This document shows, piece by piece, positions 36,336 to 44,566 of a DNA stretch of 64,000 nucleotides. The number at the start of each line of letters is the position of its first letter. Position 1 is the first letter of the stretch. The notes below the pieces were generated by a model, which searched no databases, was not told the origin of the DNA, and saw only the letters and a list, made by a program, of their open reading frames with translations. Source of the DNA: Rhizobium sp. RU36D (GTDB taxonomy: Bacteria > Pseudomonadota > Alphaproteobacteria > Rhizobiales > Rhizobiaceae); NCBI RefSeq assembly GCF_900176345.1, contig NZ_FWXU01000023.1, positions 30,041-94,040 of the forward strand, given 5' to 3'. Position numbers and translations under genes: made by a program.

Positions 36336-36545
36336 TGAGGTTTTCGGTCAAAACCAACATCGAAAGACCTGGAATGAGAATTTGTCAGCAGCCCGAGGCA
36401 AGCCGGGCCATCCCGGCTTACCTTATTTTCGGGAGCGGCGGCTTGATCGGATCGAGGTCAGGCGAATGGGGTGGCAGTCACCAGAACAGGTCCTGCCGCC
36501 CGACATCGCCGCGCCCACGCCACCACTGGCACGGCCTGCGCAGGC

Positions 36546-37394
36546 TCAGCGCACCTCGTCCTTGATGGGGTTGCGCAAGATGCCGAGCCGATCGATCTCT
36601 ACCTCGACGACATCGCCCGGCTTCATCCAGAGCGGCGGCGTCCGCTTGGCGCCCACTCCACCTGGCGTGCCGCTGACGATCACGTCGCCGGCTTCCAGCC
36701 GCGTGAAGGTCGAGCAGTATTCGATCTGCCGGGCGATATCGAAAATCATCTGGTCGAAGGTCGCGTCTTGCACCACCTGCCCGTTCAGGCGGGTCTGCAG
36801 ACGCAGGTTGGCCAAGGGACCGAGTTCGTCCGGCGTCATCATCCACGGACCGAAGGCGCCGGTATCGGGGAAGTTCTTGCCGGGCGTGAACTGGTGCGTG
36901 TGGTACTGGAAATCCCGGATACTGCCGTCATTGTAGCAGGCATAACCCGCAACATGCCTCATGGCTTCGTCGCGGGAAATGTAGCGGCCCGGCTTGCCGA
37001 TGATCACCGCAAGCTCGCCCTCATAGTCGAGATGCGTTGACACCTTTGGCCGGATGATCGGTGCGAGATGGCCGGTCTGGCTGTTGGCATAGCGGGCGAA
37101 GATCGTCGGATTTTCAACTTCGCTGCGGCCGGTCTCCTTGCGATGCGTCTCATAATTCAGGCCGACGCAGAGGATCTTGTCCGGGTTGGGCACCACCGGC
37201 AGCCATTCCAGGTCGGTGATCGGCGTTGCGGCGGCCGAGGCTGCGGCCTCTGCCACGCCGGCGAAATTTGCTGCGATCGCCGCCTTGAGATCGCCGTAAC
37301 GGGCGGCGAGATCAGCGCCGACATCGCGGAAAGTGTCGCCTTTGACAATGCCCCAGGTGGTGCGGCCAGCGATCTTGACGGTGGAAAGTCTCAT
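36546..37394 (-). CDS. Fumarylacetoacetate hydrolase (FAH) family protein (282 aa)
   Basis: Hydrolyses C-C bonds of ring-fission products or acts as hydratase/decarboxylase in meta-cleavage pathways. The FAH fold is clear: ILCVGLNYETHRKETGR, metal-ligand glutamates E125/E127 in DYEGELAVIIG, GYACYNDGSIRDFQ, and GDVIVSGTPGGVGAKR near the C-terminus. No strong ribosome-binding site precedes ATG 37394. It is the last gene of the operon amidohydrolase-dioxygenase-hydroxylase-FAH, 38 bases after the hydroxylase, and fits as the enzyme acting on the ring-cleavage product. Confidence 0.88.
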   Translation of the reverse strand: MRLSTVKIAGRTTWGIVKGDTFRDVGADLAARYGDLKAAIAANFAGVAEAAASAAATPITDLEWLPVVPNPDKILCVGLNYETHRKETGRSEVENPTIFARYANSQTGHLAPIIRPKVSTHLDYEGELAVIIGKPGRYISRDEAMRHVAGYACYNDGSIRDFQYHTHQFTPGKNFPDTGAFGPWMMTPDELGPLANLRLQTRLNGQVVQDATFDQMIFDIARQIEYCSTFTRLEAGDVIVSGTPGGVGAKRTPPLWMKPGDVVEVEIDRLGILRNPIKDEVR

Positions 37395-37432
37395 TTTACG
37401 GGTCCGTGAACGTGTGTGTTTCGAAAGGCGCG

Positions 37433-39010
37433 TCAGGCAAGGCGCAGGCGCAGGTCGTCCATCTGCTGGCGAAGCGCCTCGAGGGTCTGCGCGGCGCCGA
37501 AGACGTAATGGTCCGGGCGGACCAGCGCGGCGATGACCCCGTGTCGGTCGAACCAGGCGGACAGCACGCCGTCCTTTTCTTGAAGGGCCGTCGGATCGGC
37601 GGCGTCATGGCCTTGAGGGGCCACAGCCACAATCACGATCCCGTCGATCGCCTGGGCCAGCGCCTCGACGTCCGCTGCCTGGATCCGGCGACCGTCGAGC
37701 ACCAGCCTCCAGGCCGGTCCGGTGAACCGATCCAACAGGCGCGTCGAAGCGCCTTCGACGATCACCGGCTGCGGGAAGAGCAGTCCCCGTGCCGGGGAGC
37801 CCCCGGTCGCGATCAACCCATCCTCGATCGGGGGCACGATTTCCTGGCGGGTGATGGTCAGCGGCTTGCCGCCGCCATCGGCGAGAATGCGTGCGTCTCG
37901 TGCGGCAGCGGCATCCGGATCGCGTTCGCAGATGGTCTGGCCAATGACCTTGATCTTGCCGGTCAGCGTCTGCACATGCCGCTTGCGCTCAATGGTATAG
38001 CTATCGAGCAAGGCGTCGGAAGACTGACCCTTCAGGATCCGGTCGAGCCTCCAGACGAGATTGGAGACGTCGCGCAGGCCCTGGCACATGCCCTGCCCGA
38101 TGAAAGGCGGCTGCTGGTGCGCGGCATCGCCGGCAATCAGCACGCGGCCGTTGCGCCAGATGTCGGCGACCAGCGCATGGAAGCGATAGGCCGCCGCCCG
38201 CCAGAGATCGCCCTCGTCCGAAGCGAGCCAAGGCGAAAGCAGCCGCCAGACATTGTCAGGCTTTTCCATCTCTCGCGGGTCTTCGCCCGGCAAAAGCATG
38301 ATCTCCCAGCGGCGATGGTTCTTCGGCCCCATGATGTAGCTTGTCGGCCGGGCGGGATTGCAGAACTGGGCCGATGTCTGCGGCAGCTTGCCAAGCGCAT
38401 CCTCATGGACCTGCACATCGACCACCAGCCACGGCTCGTCAAAGACCAGATCCTCGAGCTTCATGCCGGAGAGCTCACGCACCCGGCTCGAGGCTCCATC
38501 GCAGCCGATCACGTATTTCGCGGCGACGTTCCGCGTGTTGCCGGACGCATCCTTCAACGCCACGACCACCTGATCGGCCCGCGGGTCCAGACCGGTCATT
38601 TCTGTTCCAAGCTCAACCGTCACGCAGTCGAAGCTTTCGGCATGGCTTCGCAGCACCGCCTCGACCGGCGGCTGGGTAAACACCATGCTCGGCGTATAGC
38701 CGAGCGGATAGGGCTCCGGGATCATGTCTATCCGCCGGATGAGTTGTCCTTGGGCACCGAAATGCTGGGAGGCCGTGAACGGGGCGATATAGGGCGAAAC
38801 CGCATCGGCGATGCCCATATTGTCGAAGTGCCGCATGATCTCGTGATCGATGGCGATGGCGCGCGGCTTGTCATAGATGCCGGTCAGCCTGTCGACGACC
38901 AGCGTCGAGTGGCCACGCGCGCCGAGCATGCCGGCGGCGACCGCGCCAGCCGGGCCGAAGCCGACCACGACAACGTTATACCTGTTCGAAATATCGTTCT
39001 CGTTCGTCAC
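37433..39010 (-). CDS. FAD-dependent aromatic hydroxylase, MhpA-like (525 aa)
   Basis: Class A flavin monooxygenase that would hydroxylate a phenolic ring with NAD(P)H and O2. It has the FAD dinucleotide fold VVVVGFGPAGAVAAGMLG, the internal DG motif YVIGCDGASSRVRE, and the second FAD motif GRVLIAGDAAHQQPPFIGQGM. A C-terminal thioredoxin-like domain follows (about residues 400-525), as in phenol and 3-hydroxyphenylpropionate hydroxylases. The start is GTG 39010 behind GCAGAGGTTTTCC; a TTG five codons upstream lies on that box. It follows the dioxygenase gene by 30 bases. The likely role is making the catecholic substrate of the dioxygenase. Confidence 0.88.
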   Translation of the reverse strand: MTNENDISNRYNVVVVGFGPAGAVAAGMLGARGHSTLVVDRLTGIYDKPRAIAIDHEIMRHFDNMGIADAVSPYIAPFTASQHFGAQGQLIRRIDMIPEPYPLGYTPSMVFTQPPVEAVLRSHAESFDCVTVELGTEMTGLDPRADQVVVALKDASGNTRNVAAKYVIGCDGASSRVRELSGMKLEDLVFDEPWLVVDVQVHEDALGKLPQTSAQFCNPARPTSYIMGPKNHRRWEIMLLPGEDPREMEKPDNVWRLLSPWLASDEGDLWRAAAYRFHALVADIWRNGRVLIAGDAAHQQPPFIGQGMCQGLRDVSNLVWRLDRILKGQSSDALLDSYTIERKRHVQTLTGKIKVIGQTICERDPDAAAARDARILADGGGKPLTITRQEIVPPIEDGLIATGGSPARGLLFPQPVIVEGASTRLLDRFTGPAWRLVLDGRRIQAADVEALAQAIDGIVIVAVAPQGHDAADPTALQEKDGVLSAWFDRHGVIAALVRPDHYVFGAAQTLEALRQQMDDLRLRLA

Positions 39011-39040
39011 GGAAAACCTCTGCAAACGGTAGCGGCGGGA

Positions 39041-39934
39041 TCAGGCGCCGGAAAAACCGATGGAAATCTGTGCCTTCTTGCAGGCCTCGCTCTTGGGAGG
39101 GGCAATGCCCCAATGATCCGTACGGCCAGGAGGCCAGACCCATTCGTCCGGTCCACGGAAGCGATAGTCCTTGTCGACCTGCAGGACCTCGGCGGTGTAT
39201 TCGGCAACAACGCCCTGCGGGTCCACGAAATAGGCGAAGACGTTGTCGCCCGGTCCATGACGGCCGACACCCCAGCCGATCGGATAGCCCTGATCCACGA
39301 CACGACCGGACCCGCGCATGACCGATTCCAGATCGGGCATCAGGAACGCCACATGGTTCAGGCCATTCGTCGGGGCCTCTGCCAGCACGACCGCATGGTG
39401 GTCTGCGTTGCAGCAGAGGAAAGCCATGAGCTTCGACCGATCCGTGAGACGAAAGCCGAGGGTTTGGCGATAGAAGTCTGACAGGGCCTCGATCCCGGCG
39501 CTGTTGATATTGACATGCGCCAGGCGATACGGGCGGTTGGCGACAACCCTGCCTTCCCGGCGCTGGTCCCCGAACACGAATTCCAGCACGGAACCCTGCG
39601 GCTCGCGGATGACGAAACGTTCGCCGCCGGAAGGCGCATCGGCAGGCCCCACCTCCCGCAGCACGGCGCAACCCGCCGCAACGGTGCTGGCGAAGAGGGC
39701 CGTCAGGTCATCCGCAGAGCGAACGCGGAAGGTGACCTTGCGCAGTTCCGCCCGATCGCTCTGCTTCAGTTCCAGAACATGGAAGTCCTCGCCCGTGGCG
39801 GCGAGAAACACCTTGCCGCCGGCCTCGGCGACCACATCAAGTCCCCAGACGCGGGTGTAGAAATCGACAGACGCCGCGAGATCGGGCGTCCCCAGTTCGA
39901 CACTGCGCAGGGCGGTGACGGGAAAATCGGTCAT
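39041..39934 (-). CDS. VOC-family extradiol-type ring-cleavage dioxygenase (297 aa)
   Basis: Two tandem vicinal-oxygen-chelate modules. The iron ligands of type I extradiol dioxygenases are all present in the C-terminal module: H140 (YRLAHVNINS), H194 (GLNHVAFLM) and E245 (GVVAEYTAEV). Length matches the two-domain catechol 2,3-dioxygenase group. The start at 39934 has GAGG about nine bases upstream and falls four bases after the amidohydrolase stop. Within the operon it would cleave the diol formed by the flavin hydroxylase. The exact catechol is not deducible. Confidence 0.87.
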   Translation of the reverse strand: MTDFPVTALRSVELGTPDLAASVDFYTRVWGLDVVAEAGGKVFLAATGEDFHVLELKQSDRAELRKVTFRVRSADDLTALFASTVAAGCAVLREVGPADAPSGGERFVIREPQGSVLEFVFGDQRREGRVVANRPYRLAHVNINSAGIEALSDFYRQTLGFRLTDRSKLMAFLCCNADHHAVVLAEAPTNGLNHVAFLMPDLESVMRGSGRVVDQGYPIGWGVGRHGPGDNVFAYFVDPQGVVAEYTAEVLQVDKDYRFRGPDEWVWPPGRTDHWGIAPPKSEACKKAQISIGFSGA

Positions 39935-39938
39935 CGTG

Positions 39939-40979
39939 TCAAACCTCATCCAGAGCGAGAAACGCGCGGGCGTTTGCAAATGTCAGGCGCTCGCGCAGGC
40001 CGGCATCGGCGAAAGCCTCCTCGATGCGGGCGACGGGCTCCGTCTCGCGAAAATTGAAGGGATAGTCGGTGCCGATCATGACCCGGTCCCTGCCGAAGAC
40101 GGACACCACGCGGCGCAGGGCATCCGCATCAAAGACGAGCGTATCGACATAAAGCCGTTTCGCCTGGGCCGAGGGCGGCTCCGGCATGAGGTCCCGGAGT
40201 GCCGGGAATGCGGCATAACCCTGCTCCAGACGCGGCAGCAGCGATGCAAGCGTGCCACCGCCATGGCTGAAGGCGATCCTAAGGTTCGGGAATTTCTGCA
40301 ACAGCCCGCCTGTTATCACGGAAGCCGCCGCAAGGCCGACATCGGTCGGATAGCCAAGCACCTGCTGCAGGGGTGCGGGCCCGACAAGCCGGTCCATTCC
40401 GGCCGGACGCACCGCATGGACGAAGACCGCCAGGCCCAGCCTTTCAGCCTCGGCAAAGAGGGGGTGAAACTTGGGGTCGCCGATCGCGACACCGTTGATG
40501 TTGCTGCCGATCTCAACGCCCTTGAAGCCAAGTCGGACGATGCGGTGCAGTTCGGCGATAGCAAGCTCTATATCCTGCATCGGCAGGCCGCCCAGCCCGA
40601 CAAAACGACCGCCGCCTTCTGCCACCAGTGCGGCAATCATATCGTTGACATAGCGCACGAGATCGTTGGCCGCCTGCGCTTCGATCCAGTAGCCAAACAG
40701 CTCCGGCATCGGGGAAAGCGCCTGAACCTCCACGCCGCAGCGATCCATGTCCTCAAGCCGACGCTCGGCCACCCAGCAAGCATCGCTCACGGTGCGATAG
40801 GGCTTTTCGTCGATCACGACAGTCGCATGGCATTCGGCAGCAGGAACCATCGAAGGCCATCCCCTCACCGCGCCACCGCCGGCCGGCAGCGGAAAACGGG
40901 AGGGTACGACATGGCAATGGACATCCACGCCGCCGCAGCCGCAACCACCCCTGAAACGTCCTGCCTTATCCTCGCCCAC
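39939..40979 (-). CDS. Amidohydrolase family 2 (ACMSD-type) decarboxylase or hydrolase (346 aa)
   Basis: TIM-barrel metal enzyme of the group that includes aminocarboxymuconate semialdehyde decarboxylase and resorcylate/hydroxybenzoate decarboxylases. Metal ligands are H21 and H23 (VDVHCHVV), the later histidine in AFSHGGGTL and the Asp in IGTDYPFNF; the segment GFKGVEIGSNING is typical. The start is GTG 40979 with CAGGAGG five bases upstream. It is the first gene of the aromatic operon, divergent from the GntR gene. A non-oxidative decarboxylation of an aromatic acid or of a ring-fission product is the most likely job. Confidence 0.85.
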   Translation of the reverse strand: MGEDKAGRFRGGCGCGGVDVHCHVVPSRFPLPAGGGAVRGWPSMVPAAECHATVVIDEKPYRTVSDACWVAERRLEDMDRCGVEVQALSPMPELFGYWIEAQAANDLVRYVNDMIAALVAEGGGRFVGLGGLPMQDIELAIAELHRIVRLGFKGVEIGSNINGVAIGDPKFHPLFAEAERLGLAVFVHAVRPAGMDRLVGPAPLQQVLGYPTDVGLAAASVITGGLLQKFPNLRIAFSHGGGTLASLLPRLEQGYAAFPALRDLMPEPPSAQAKRLYVDTLVFDADALRRVVSVFGRDRVMIGTDYPFNFRETEPVARIEEAFADAGLRERLTFANARAFLALDEV

Positions 40980-41002
40980 ACCAGCCTCCTGTGTTGGATC
41001 TC

Positions 41003-41077
41003 AGATAATATACAAAATTATCTTCGTAAAGCTGGAATTTATAAATTTTAGATTCGAGATGCGCTCGTGTATAGAAT
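41003..41077. promoter_or_regulatory. Divergent operator region with AGATAAT-N7-ATTATCT dyad
   Basis: AT-rich promoter region between the amidohydrolase and GntR genes. It holds a 7-bp-arm dyad (41003-41009 and 41017-41023), the 12-bp palindrome AATTTATAAATT (41036-41047) and a GTAT-N3-ATAC dyad near 41069. These are the likely binding sites of the adjacent GntR protein. Confidence 0.5.
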
Positions 41078-41101
41078 ACTGGCTTGATCAGTGGGAATTG
41101 G

Positions 41102-41821
41102 ATGAAAAGCGACGTGCCGAACAGAGAGCTGGAAAGCCCTGCCACCCTTGCCACGAGCATCTATGAGCGGCTGAAGGCAGACATCCTGTCGGCGCGGCTG
41201 GAGCCTGGCCGCAAACTCCAGCTGCGTTTCCTGATGGAGCACTACGAAGCCGGCCAGACGCCCTTGCGGGAAGCGCTGAATCGCCTCACCACCGAAGACC
41301 TTGTTATCGGCAAGGAGCAGCGCGGTTTCTTCGTCAAGCCGATCAGCCTGGAAGAACTCGGCGAACTGACCAAGACCCGCTGCTGGGTCGAGGGGCTGGC
41401 GGTGCGGGAATCCATCGCCAACGCCACCCCGGCATGGGAAGAGGCCCTCATCGTCGCGCATCACAGGTTGGATCGCGCGCCCCGCTCGCTCAATCCCGAA
41501 CGTTTCGAAAGCAATCCGGAGTGGGAGCGGCTACACCGCGCCTTCCACGCCACCCTGATCAGCGGCTGCGGATCACGCCCGCTGATCAGCTTCTGCGAAC
41601 AACTGGCCGACCGGCTGAGCCGCTATCGCGCGCTGTCCAGCCGAAAGGCCTTCCGGGTTCGCAAGGTGAGCCAGGAACATCAGGATATCCTCAAGGCCGT
41701 GCTGGATCGAGACAGTGAAACCGCCATGCAGCGACTGCAACGGCATTACGAGCAGACTGCGGACTTCATCCGGGAAGATCTCGAACCTGGTGAGGCCGGC
41801 GACGCAAGGTCGCCGGCCTGA
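41102..41821 (+). CDS. GntR transcriptional regulator with FCD domain (239 aa)
   Basis: Controls the divergent aromatic operon, by position. The N-terminal winged helix (about residues 17-80) is SIYERLKADILSARLEPGRKL then MEHYEAGQTPLREALNRL, with QRGFFV as the wing. The FCD helices follow (about 90-225), with ERLHRAFHATLI and SQEHQDILKAVLDRD. The start is ATG 41102. Its last codons overlap a perfect 11-bp stem-loop and it converges on the aldehyde dehydrogenase gene with four bases between stops. Confidence 0.9.
   Translation: MKSDVPNRELESPATLATSIYERLKADILSARLEPGRKLQLRFLMEHYEAGQTPLREALNRLTTEDLVIGKEQRGFFVKPISLEELGELTKTRCWVEGLAVRESIANATPAWEEALIVAHHRLDRAPRSLNPERFESNPEWERLHRAFHATLISGCGSRPLISFCEQLADRLSRYRALSSRKAFRVRKVSQEHQDILKAVLDRDSETAMQRLQRHYEQTADFIREDLEPGEAGDARSPA
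41793..41819. terminator. Perfect 11-bp stem-loop between convergent GntR and aldehyde dehydrogenase genes
   Basis: AGGCCGGCGAC-GCAAG-GTCGCCGGCCT covers the last codons of the GntR gene, two bases short of its final base, directly before the aldehyde dehydrogenase stop. Symmetry lets it serve both strands; there is no clear U-tract on either side. Confidence 0.6.
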
Positions 41822-41825
41822 ATGA

Positions 41826-43256
41826 TCAGATCGGATAGTGGCCCGGCAGGGTCTCGACAGTGATCCAGCGCAGTTCGGTGAATTCGGCGATACCCGCTTG
41901 TCCGCCGAAACGGCCATAGCCCGAGCCCTTGACGCCACCGAACGGCATCTGCGCCTCGTCATGCACGGTCGGGCCGTTGATGTGGCAGATGCCTGACTTG
42001 ATGCGGCGGGCAACGCGCAGGCCGCGAGCGGCATCGCCGGTGAAGACCGAAGCCGAGAGGCCGTATTCGCTGTCATTGGCGAGTTCGATGGCATGGTTTT
42101 CGTCACGCGCCCTGAGGATGGCAACGACCGGGCCGAAGCTTTCCTCGCCGTAAAGACGCATGTCGCTGGTTACGCCATCGACCACGGTCGCCGACATCAA
42201 CACACCCTCTGCGGTCCCGCCGGCCGCAAGCCGCGCACCCTTGGAGACGGCGTCCTCGATCAGCGCCTTGACCTTGTCAACGGTTTCCGTGCCGATGACC
42301 GCGCCCAGAGGCGCCTTGCCTTCCGCCGGATTGCCGGCCACCAGCGTGGCGGCCTTGGCCCGGAACTTGTCCACGAAGGCATCGGCAATCGCGTCGACGA
42401 CGATGATGCGTTCCGTCGACATGCAGATCTGGCCCTGGTTGAAGAATGCGCCAAACGCCGCGGCGGCCACGGCCTCGTCGAGATTGGCATCGTCGAGCAC
42501 CAGGAAGGGTGCCTTGCCGCCGAGTTCCAGCAAGACAGGCTTCAGGTGTTCGGCCGCGCGCAAGGCGATCATCTTTCCCACCCCGGTGGATCCGGTAAAG
42601 TTGATCCGCCTGACAGCGGGGTGATCGATCAGCGCGTTCACCACCTCGGCGGCGTCTTCCGGCGCATTGGTGACGACGTTGACGACGCCATCCGGGAAGC
42701 CGGCTGACTGGAAGCACTCGACGATCAGACTGTGGACGCCAGGGCATTTTTCGGAAGCCTTGAGCACGACCGTATTGCCGCAGGCCAGTGCCGTCGCGAT
42801 GGCCCGGACGCCGAGAATGACGGGTGCGTTCCAGGGCGCGATGCCGAGGCAGACGCCGACCGCTTCCCGCACCGACATGGCATGGCAGCCCGGCTTGTCG
42901 GAGGGAATGACCTCACCCTTGATCTGTGTCGTCAGCGATGCCGCTTCGGCGATCATCCCGGCGGCGAGCATGACGTTGAAGCCCGCCCAGCTTGCGGTCG
43001 CGCCGGTCTCGGCCTGCATCAGCGCAATGAAATCGTCCTTCTTTGCCGCCAGCGCATTGGATGCCTTCAGCAGGAGCTGCCGTCTGGCATTGGGACCTGT
43101 CTCGGACCAGGCCGGGAAGGCAGCGGCGGCCCGGTCGGCGGCGGCGGATGCGTCCTGGGCTGTCGCAGCCTTGGCCGTGCTGGCGATTTCGCCGGTCAGC
43201 GGGTTGAGGCGGACGAATTCGCCCGTCTTGCCGGAAGTGGATACGTTCTGCTGCAT
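41826..43256 (-). CDS. Aldehyde dehydrogenase, benzaldehyde/vanillin dehydrogenase type (476 aa)
   Basis: NAD(P)-dependent oxidation of an aldehyde to the acid. The catalytic Cys is C278 in FFNQGQICMSTERI and the general base is E244 in LELGGKAP; the nucleotide site is FTGSTGVGK. The GQICMSTERI form is typical of aryl aldehyde dehydrogenases (vanillin, salicylaldehyde, benzaldehyde). The start at 43256 follows GGAGG five bases upstream; an ATG four codons earlier contains that box. It is the last gene of the LysR-linked operon, and would oxidise the aldehyde made by the ThDP decarboxylase. Confidence 0.9.
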   Translation of the reverse strand: MQQNVSTSGKTGEFVRLNPLTGEIASTAKAATAQDASAAADRAAAAFPAWSETGPNARRQLLLKASNALAAKKDDFIALMQAETGATASWAGFNVMLAAGMIAEAASLTTQIKGEVIPSDKPGCHAMSVREAVGVCLGIAPWNAPVILGVRAIATALACGNTVVLKASEKCPGVHSLIVECFQSAGFPDGVVNVVTNAPEDAAEVVNALIDHPAVRRINFTGSTGVGKMIALRAAEHLKPVLLELGGKAPFLVLDDANLDEAVAAAAFGAFFNQGQICMSTERIIVVDAIADAFVDKFRAKAATLVAGNPAEGKAPLGAVIGTETVDKVKALIEDAVSKGARLAAGGTAEGVLMSATVVDGVTSDMRLYGEESFGPVVAILRARDENHAIELANDSEYGLSASVFTGDAARGLRVARRIKSGICHINGPTVHDEAQMPFGGVKGSGYGRFGGQAGIAEFTELRWITVETLPGHYPI

Positions 43257-43292
43257 GGCAGCCTCCATTGTTTCAGTTGAGCTGAAGTCCTG

Positions 43293-43727
43293 TCAGGCCG
43301 GCAGCTTGGGAGCAGCGCGGAAACCGGCCTTTTCGATGCCGGCGATGGCGCATATCTCGTCGTTGTCGCCGATATCGCCGGAAATCCCAACGGCGCCTAC
43401 GACCGTGCCAGCCGCATCGAGAATGAGGACGCCACCTGGCGAGGGCACCATGCGGCCCGCGCTGACCGAGGCCAGCACCGTGATAAAGGCCGGGTTCTTG
43501 GCGGCGCGTTCCGTGAGCTCCCGCGTGCCAAAGCCCATGCCGAGCGACCCCCAGGCCTTCCCATAGGCGATATCGAACCGGACGATGCCGGCGCCGTCCT
43601 CGCGCTTGTAGGCGACGAGATGACCGCCGGCATCGAGAACCGCGACGGCGAGCGGTGCCAGCGAACGGCTGCGCCCTTCGGCAATCGCGGCATCGACGAT
43701 GATGGAAGCATCAGAAAGCTTGAACAT
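43293..43727 (-). CDS. GlcG/HbpS-like (DUF336) protein (144 aa)
   Basis: Small protein of the GlcG/HbpS family, some members of which bind haem and others corrinoid or diol-dehydratase factors. Typical sequence is LAVAVLDAGGHLVAYKREDGA and AGRMVPSPGGVLILDAAGTVVGAVGISGD, followed by the DNDEICAIAGI end. These genes recur beside 2-hydroxyacid oxidase and aromatic-acid operons, usually without a proven role. It sits 36 bases ahead of the aldehyde dehydrogenase and 71 bases after the last permease gene. Confidence 0.85.
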   Translation of the reverse strand: MFKLSDASIIVDAAIAEGRSRSLAPLAVAVLDAGGHLVAYKREDGAGIVRFDIAYGKAWGSLGMGFGTRELTERAAKNPAFITVLASVSAGRMVPSPGGVLILDAAGTVVGAVGISGDIGDNDEICAIAGIEKAGFRAAPKLPA

Positions 43728-43798
43728 GCGGTGGTCCTGTCTTGTTGAGAGGGTATCTAGAGCCTTTCAGGTAAAATAGAACCCTGAATGGCTCGGGG

Positions 43799-44566
43799 TT
43801 AGCGACCGGCACCCTGCCAGCGCAGGAGGCGACTTTCGACCGCGGAGAGCAGCCTGCTGCCGACGAGGCCGATGGCACCAAGGATGACGATACCTGCGAA
43901 CAGGTCGGCCGAACGGAAGCTGCGGCTTGCCAACAGGAGGCTCTGCCCCAGCCCTTCCCGGCTGGCGAGCATCTCGCCGACCACCGCCAGGATCAGCGAG
44001 ATGGTCAGGCCAAGCCTGAGGCTCGCCAAGATCATCGGCATGGCGCTCGGCAGCGCCAGTTTCCAGATCACCCCGGCGCGGCTGAGGCCCAGGACCGCGC
44101 TGACCTCATAGAGCCGCGGCTCCATGGCGGAAAATCCATGGATCGTCGCGAGCAGCATCGGCCAGAGTGCGCCGAAGGCGATGACCACCAGCACCATGTT
44201 GTCGGAAAACCCGAGAAGCGCGATGGCGACGGGTATCATGGCGGAGGCCGGCAGAGGTCGCAGCAGTTCGAGCGTCGGCGCGACAAAGGCCCGTGCCCGT
44301 TTCGATATGCCGATCAGTGCTCCGAGAAACACGCCGACGAGCGACGCCAGCAGCCAGCCCAGCAGCATGCGCTGGACCGTCTCCAGGGTCTGCGACAGCA
44401 TGGCGCCGCCGGAAAGGCCATTCACCAGCGCCGCAAAGGTCCGCTCCGGGCCGGGAAGGAAGATCGGCGACACGAGTTTCGCATCGGTCACCAGTTTCCA
44501 GAGCAGGATGAAGAGAGCCAACCCGCCGAGGCCGAGGGCAAGCTTGCGAAGGGCCAGATGCTTCAT
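43799..44566 (-). CDS. Nitrate/sulfonate/taurine-type ABC transporter permease (255 aa)
   Basis: SsuC/TauC-type inner-membrane permease with six helices, a first TM at LALGLGGLALFILLWKLV, and the family motifs FLPGPERTFAAL and the EAA loop EVSAVLGLSRAGVIWKLALPSAMP. It overlaps the preceding permease by four bases in ATGA. The pair suggests a heterodimeric permease, less common in this family, where one permease usually dimerises. Aromatic acids such as phthalate are known substrates of this transporter class. Confidence 0.9.
   Translation of the reverse strand: MKHLALRKLALGLGGLALFILLWKLVTDAKLVSPIFLPGPERTFAALVNGLSGGAMLSQTLETVQRMLLGWLLASLVGVFLGALIGISKRARAFVAPTLELLRPLPASAMIPVAIALLGFSDNMVLVVIAFGALWPMLLATIHGFSAMEPRLYEVSAVLGLSRAGVIWKLALPSAMPMILASLRLGLTISLILAVVGEMLASREGLGQSLLLASRSFRSADLFAGIVILGAIGLVGSRLLSAVESRLLRWQGAGR

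Larger units (their letters stand above)
36151..36422. repeat. Composite palindromic intergenic element (MITE-like)
   Basis: The 400-base gap between the sugar-binding protein and FAH genes holds a nested inverted structure and no gene. Both ends carry the same hairpin, GGCAAGCCGGG-N4-CCCGGCTTGCC (36151-36176) and GGCAAGCCGGG-N4-CCCGGCTTACC (36397-36422). Next inward, TTTGCTGACAAA (36181) faces TTTGTCAGCA (36381). The centre is a pair of REP-like palindromes. The symmetry suggests a non-autonomous mobile or REP-type element; no target duplication is obvious. Confidence 0.6.
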
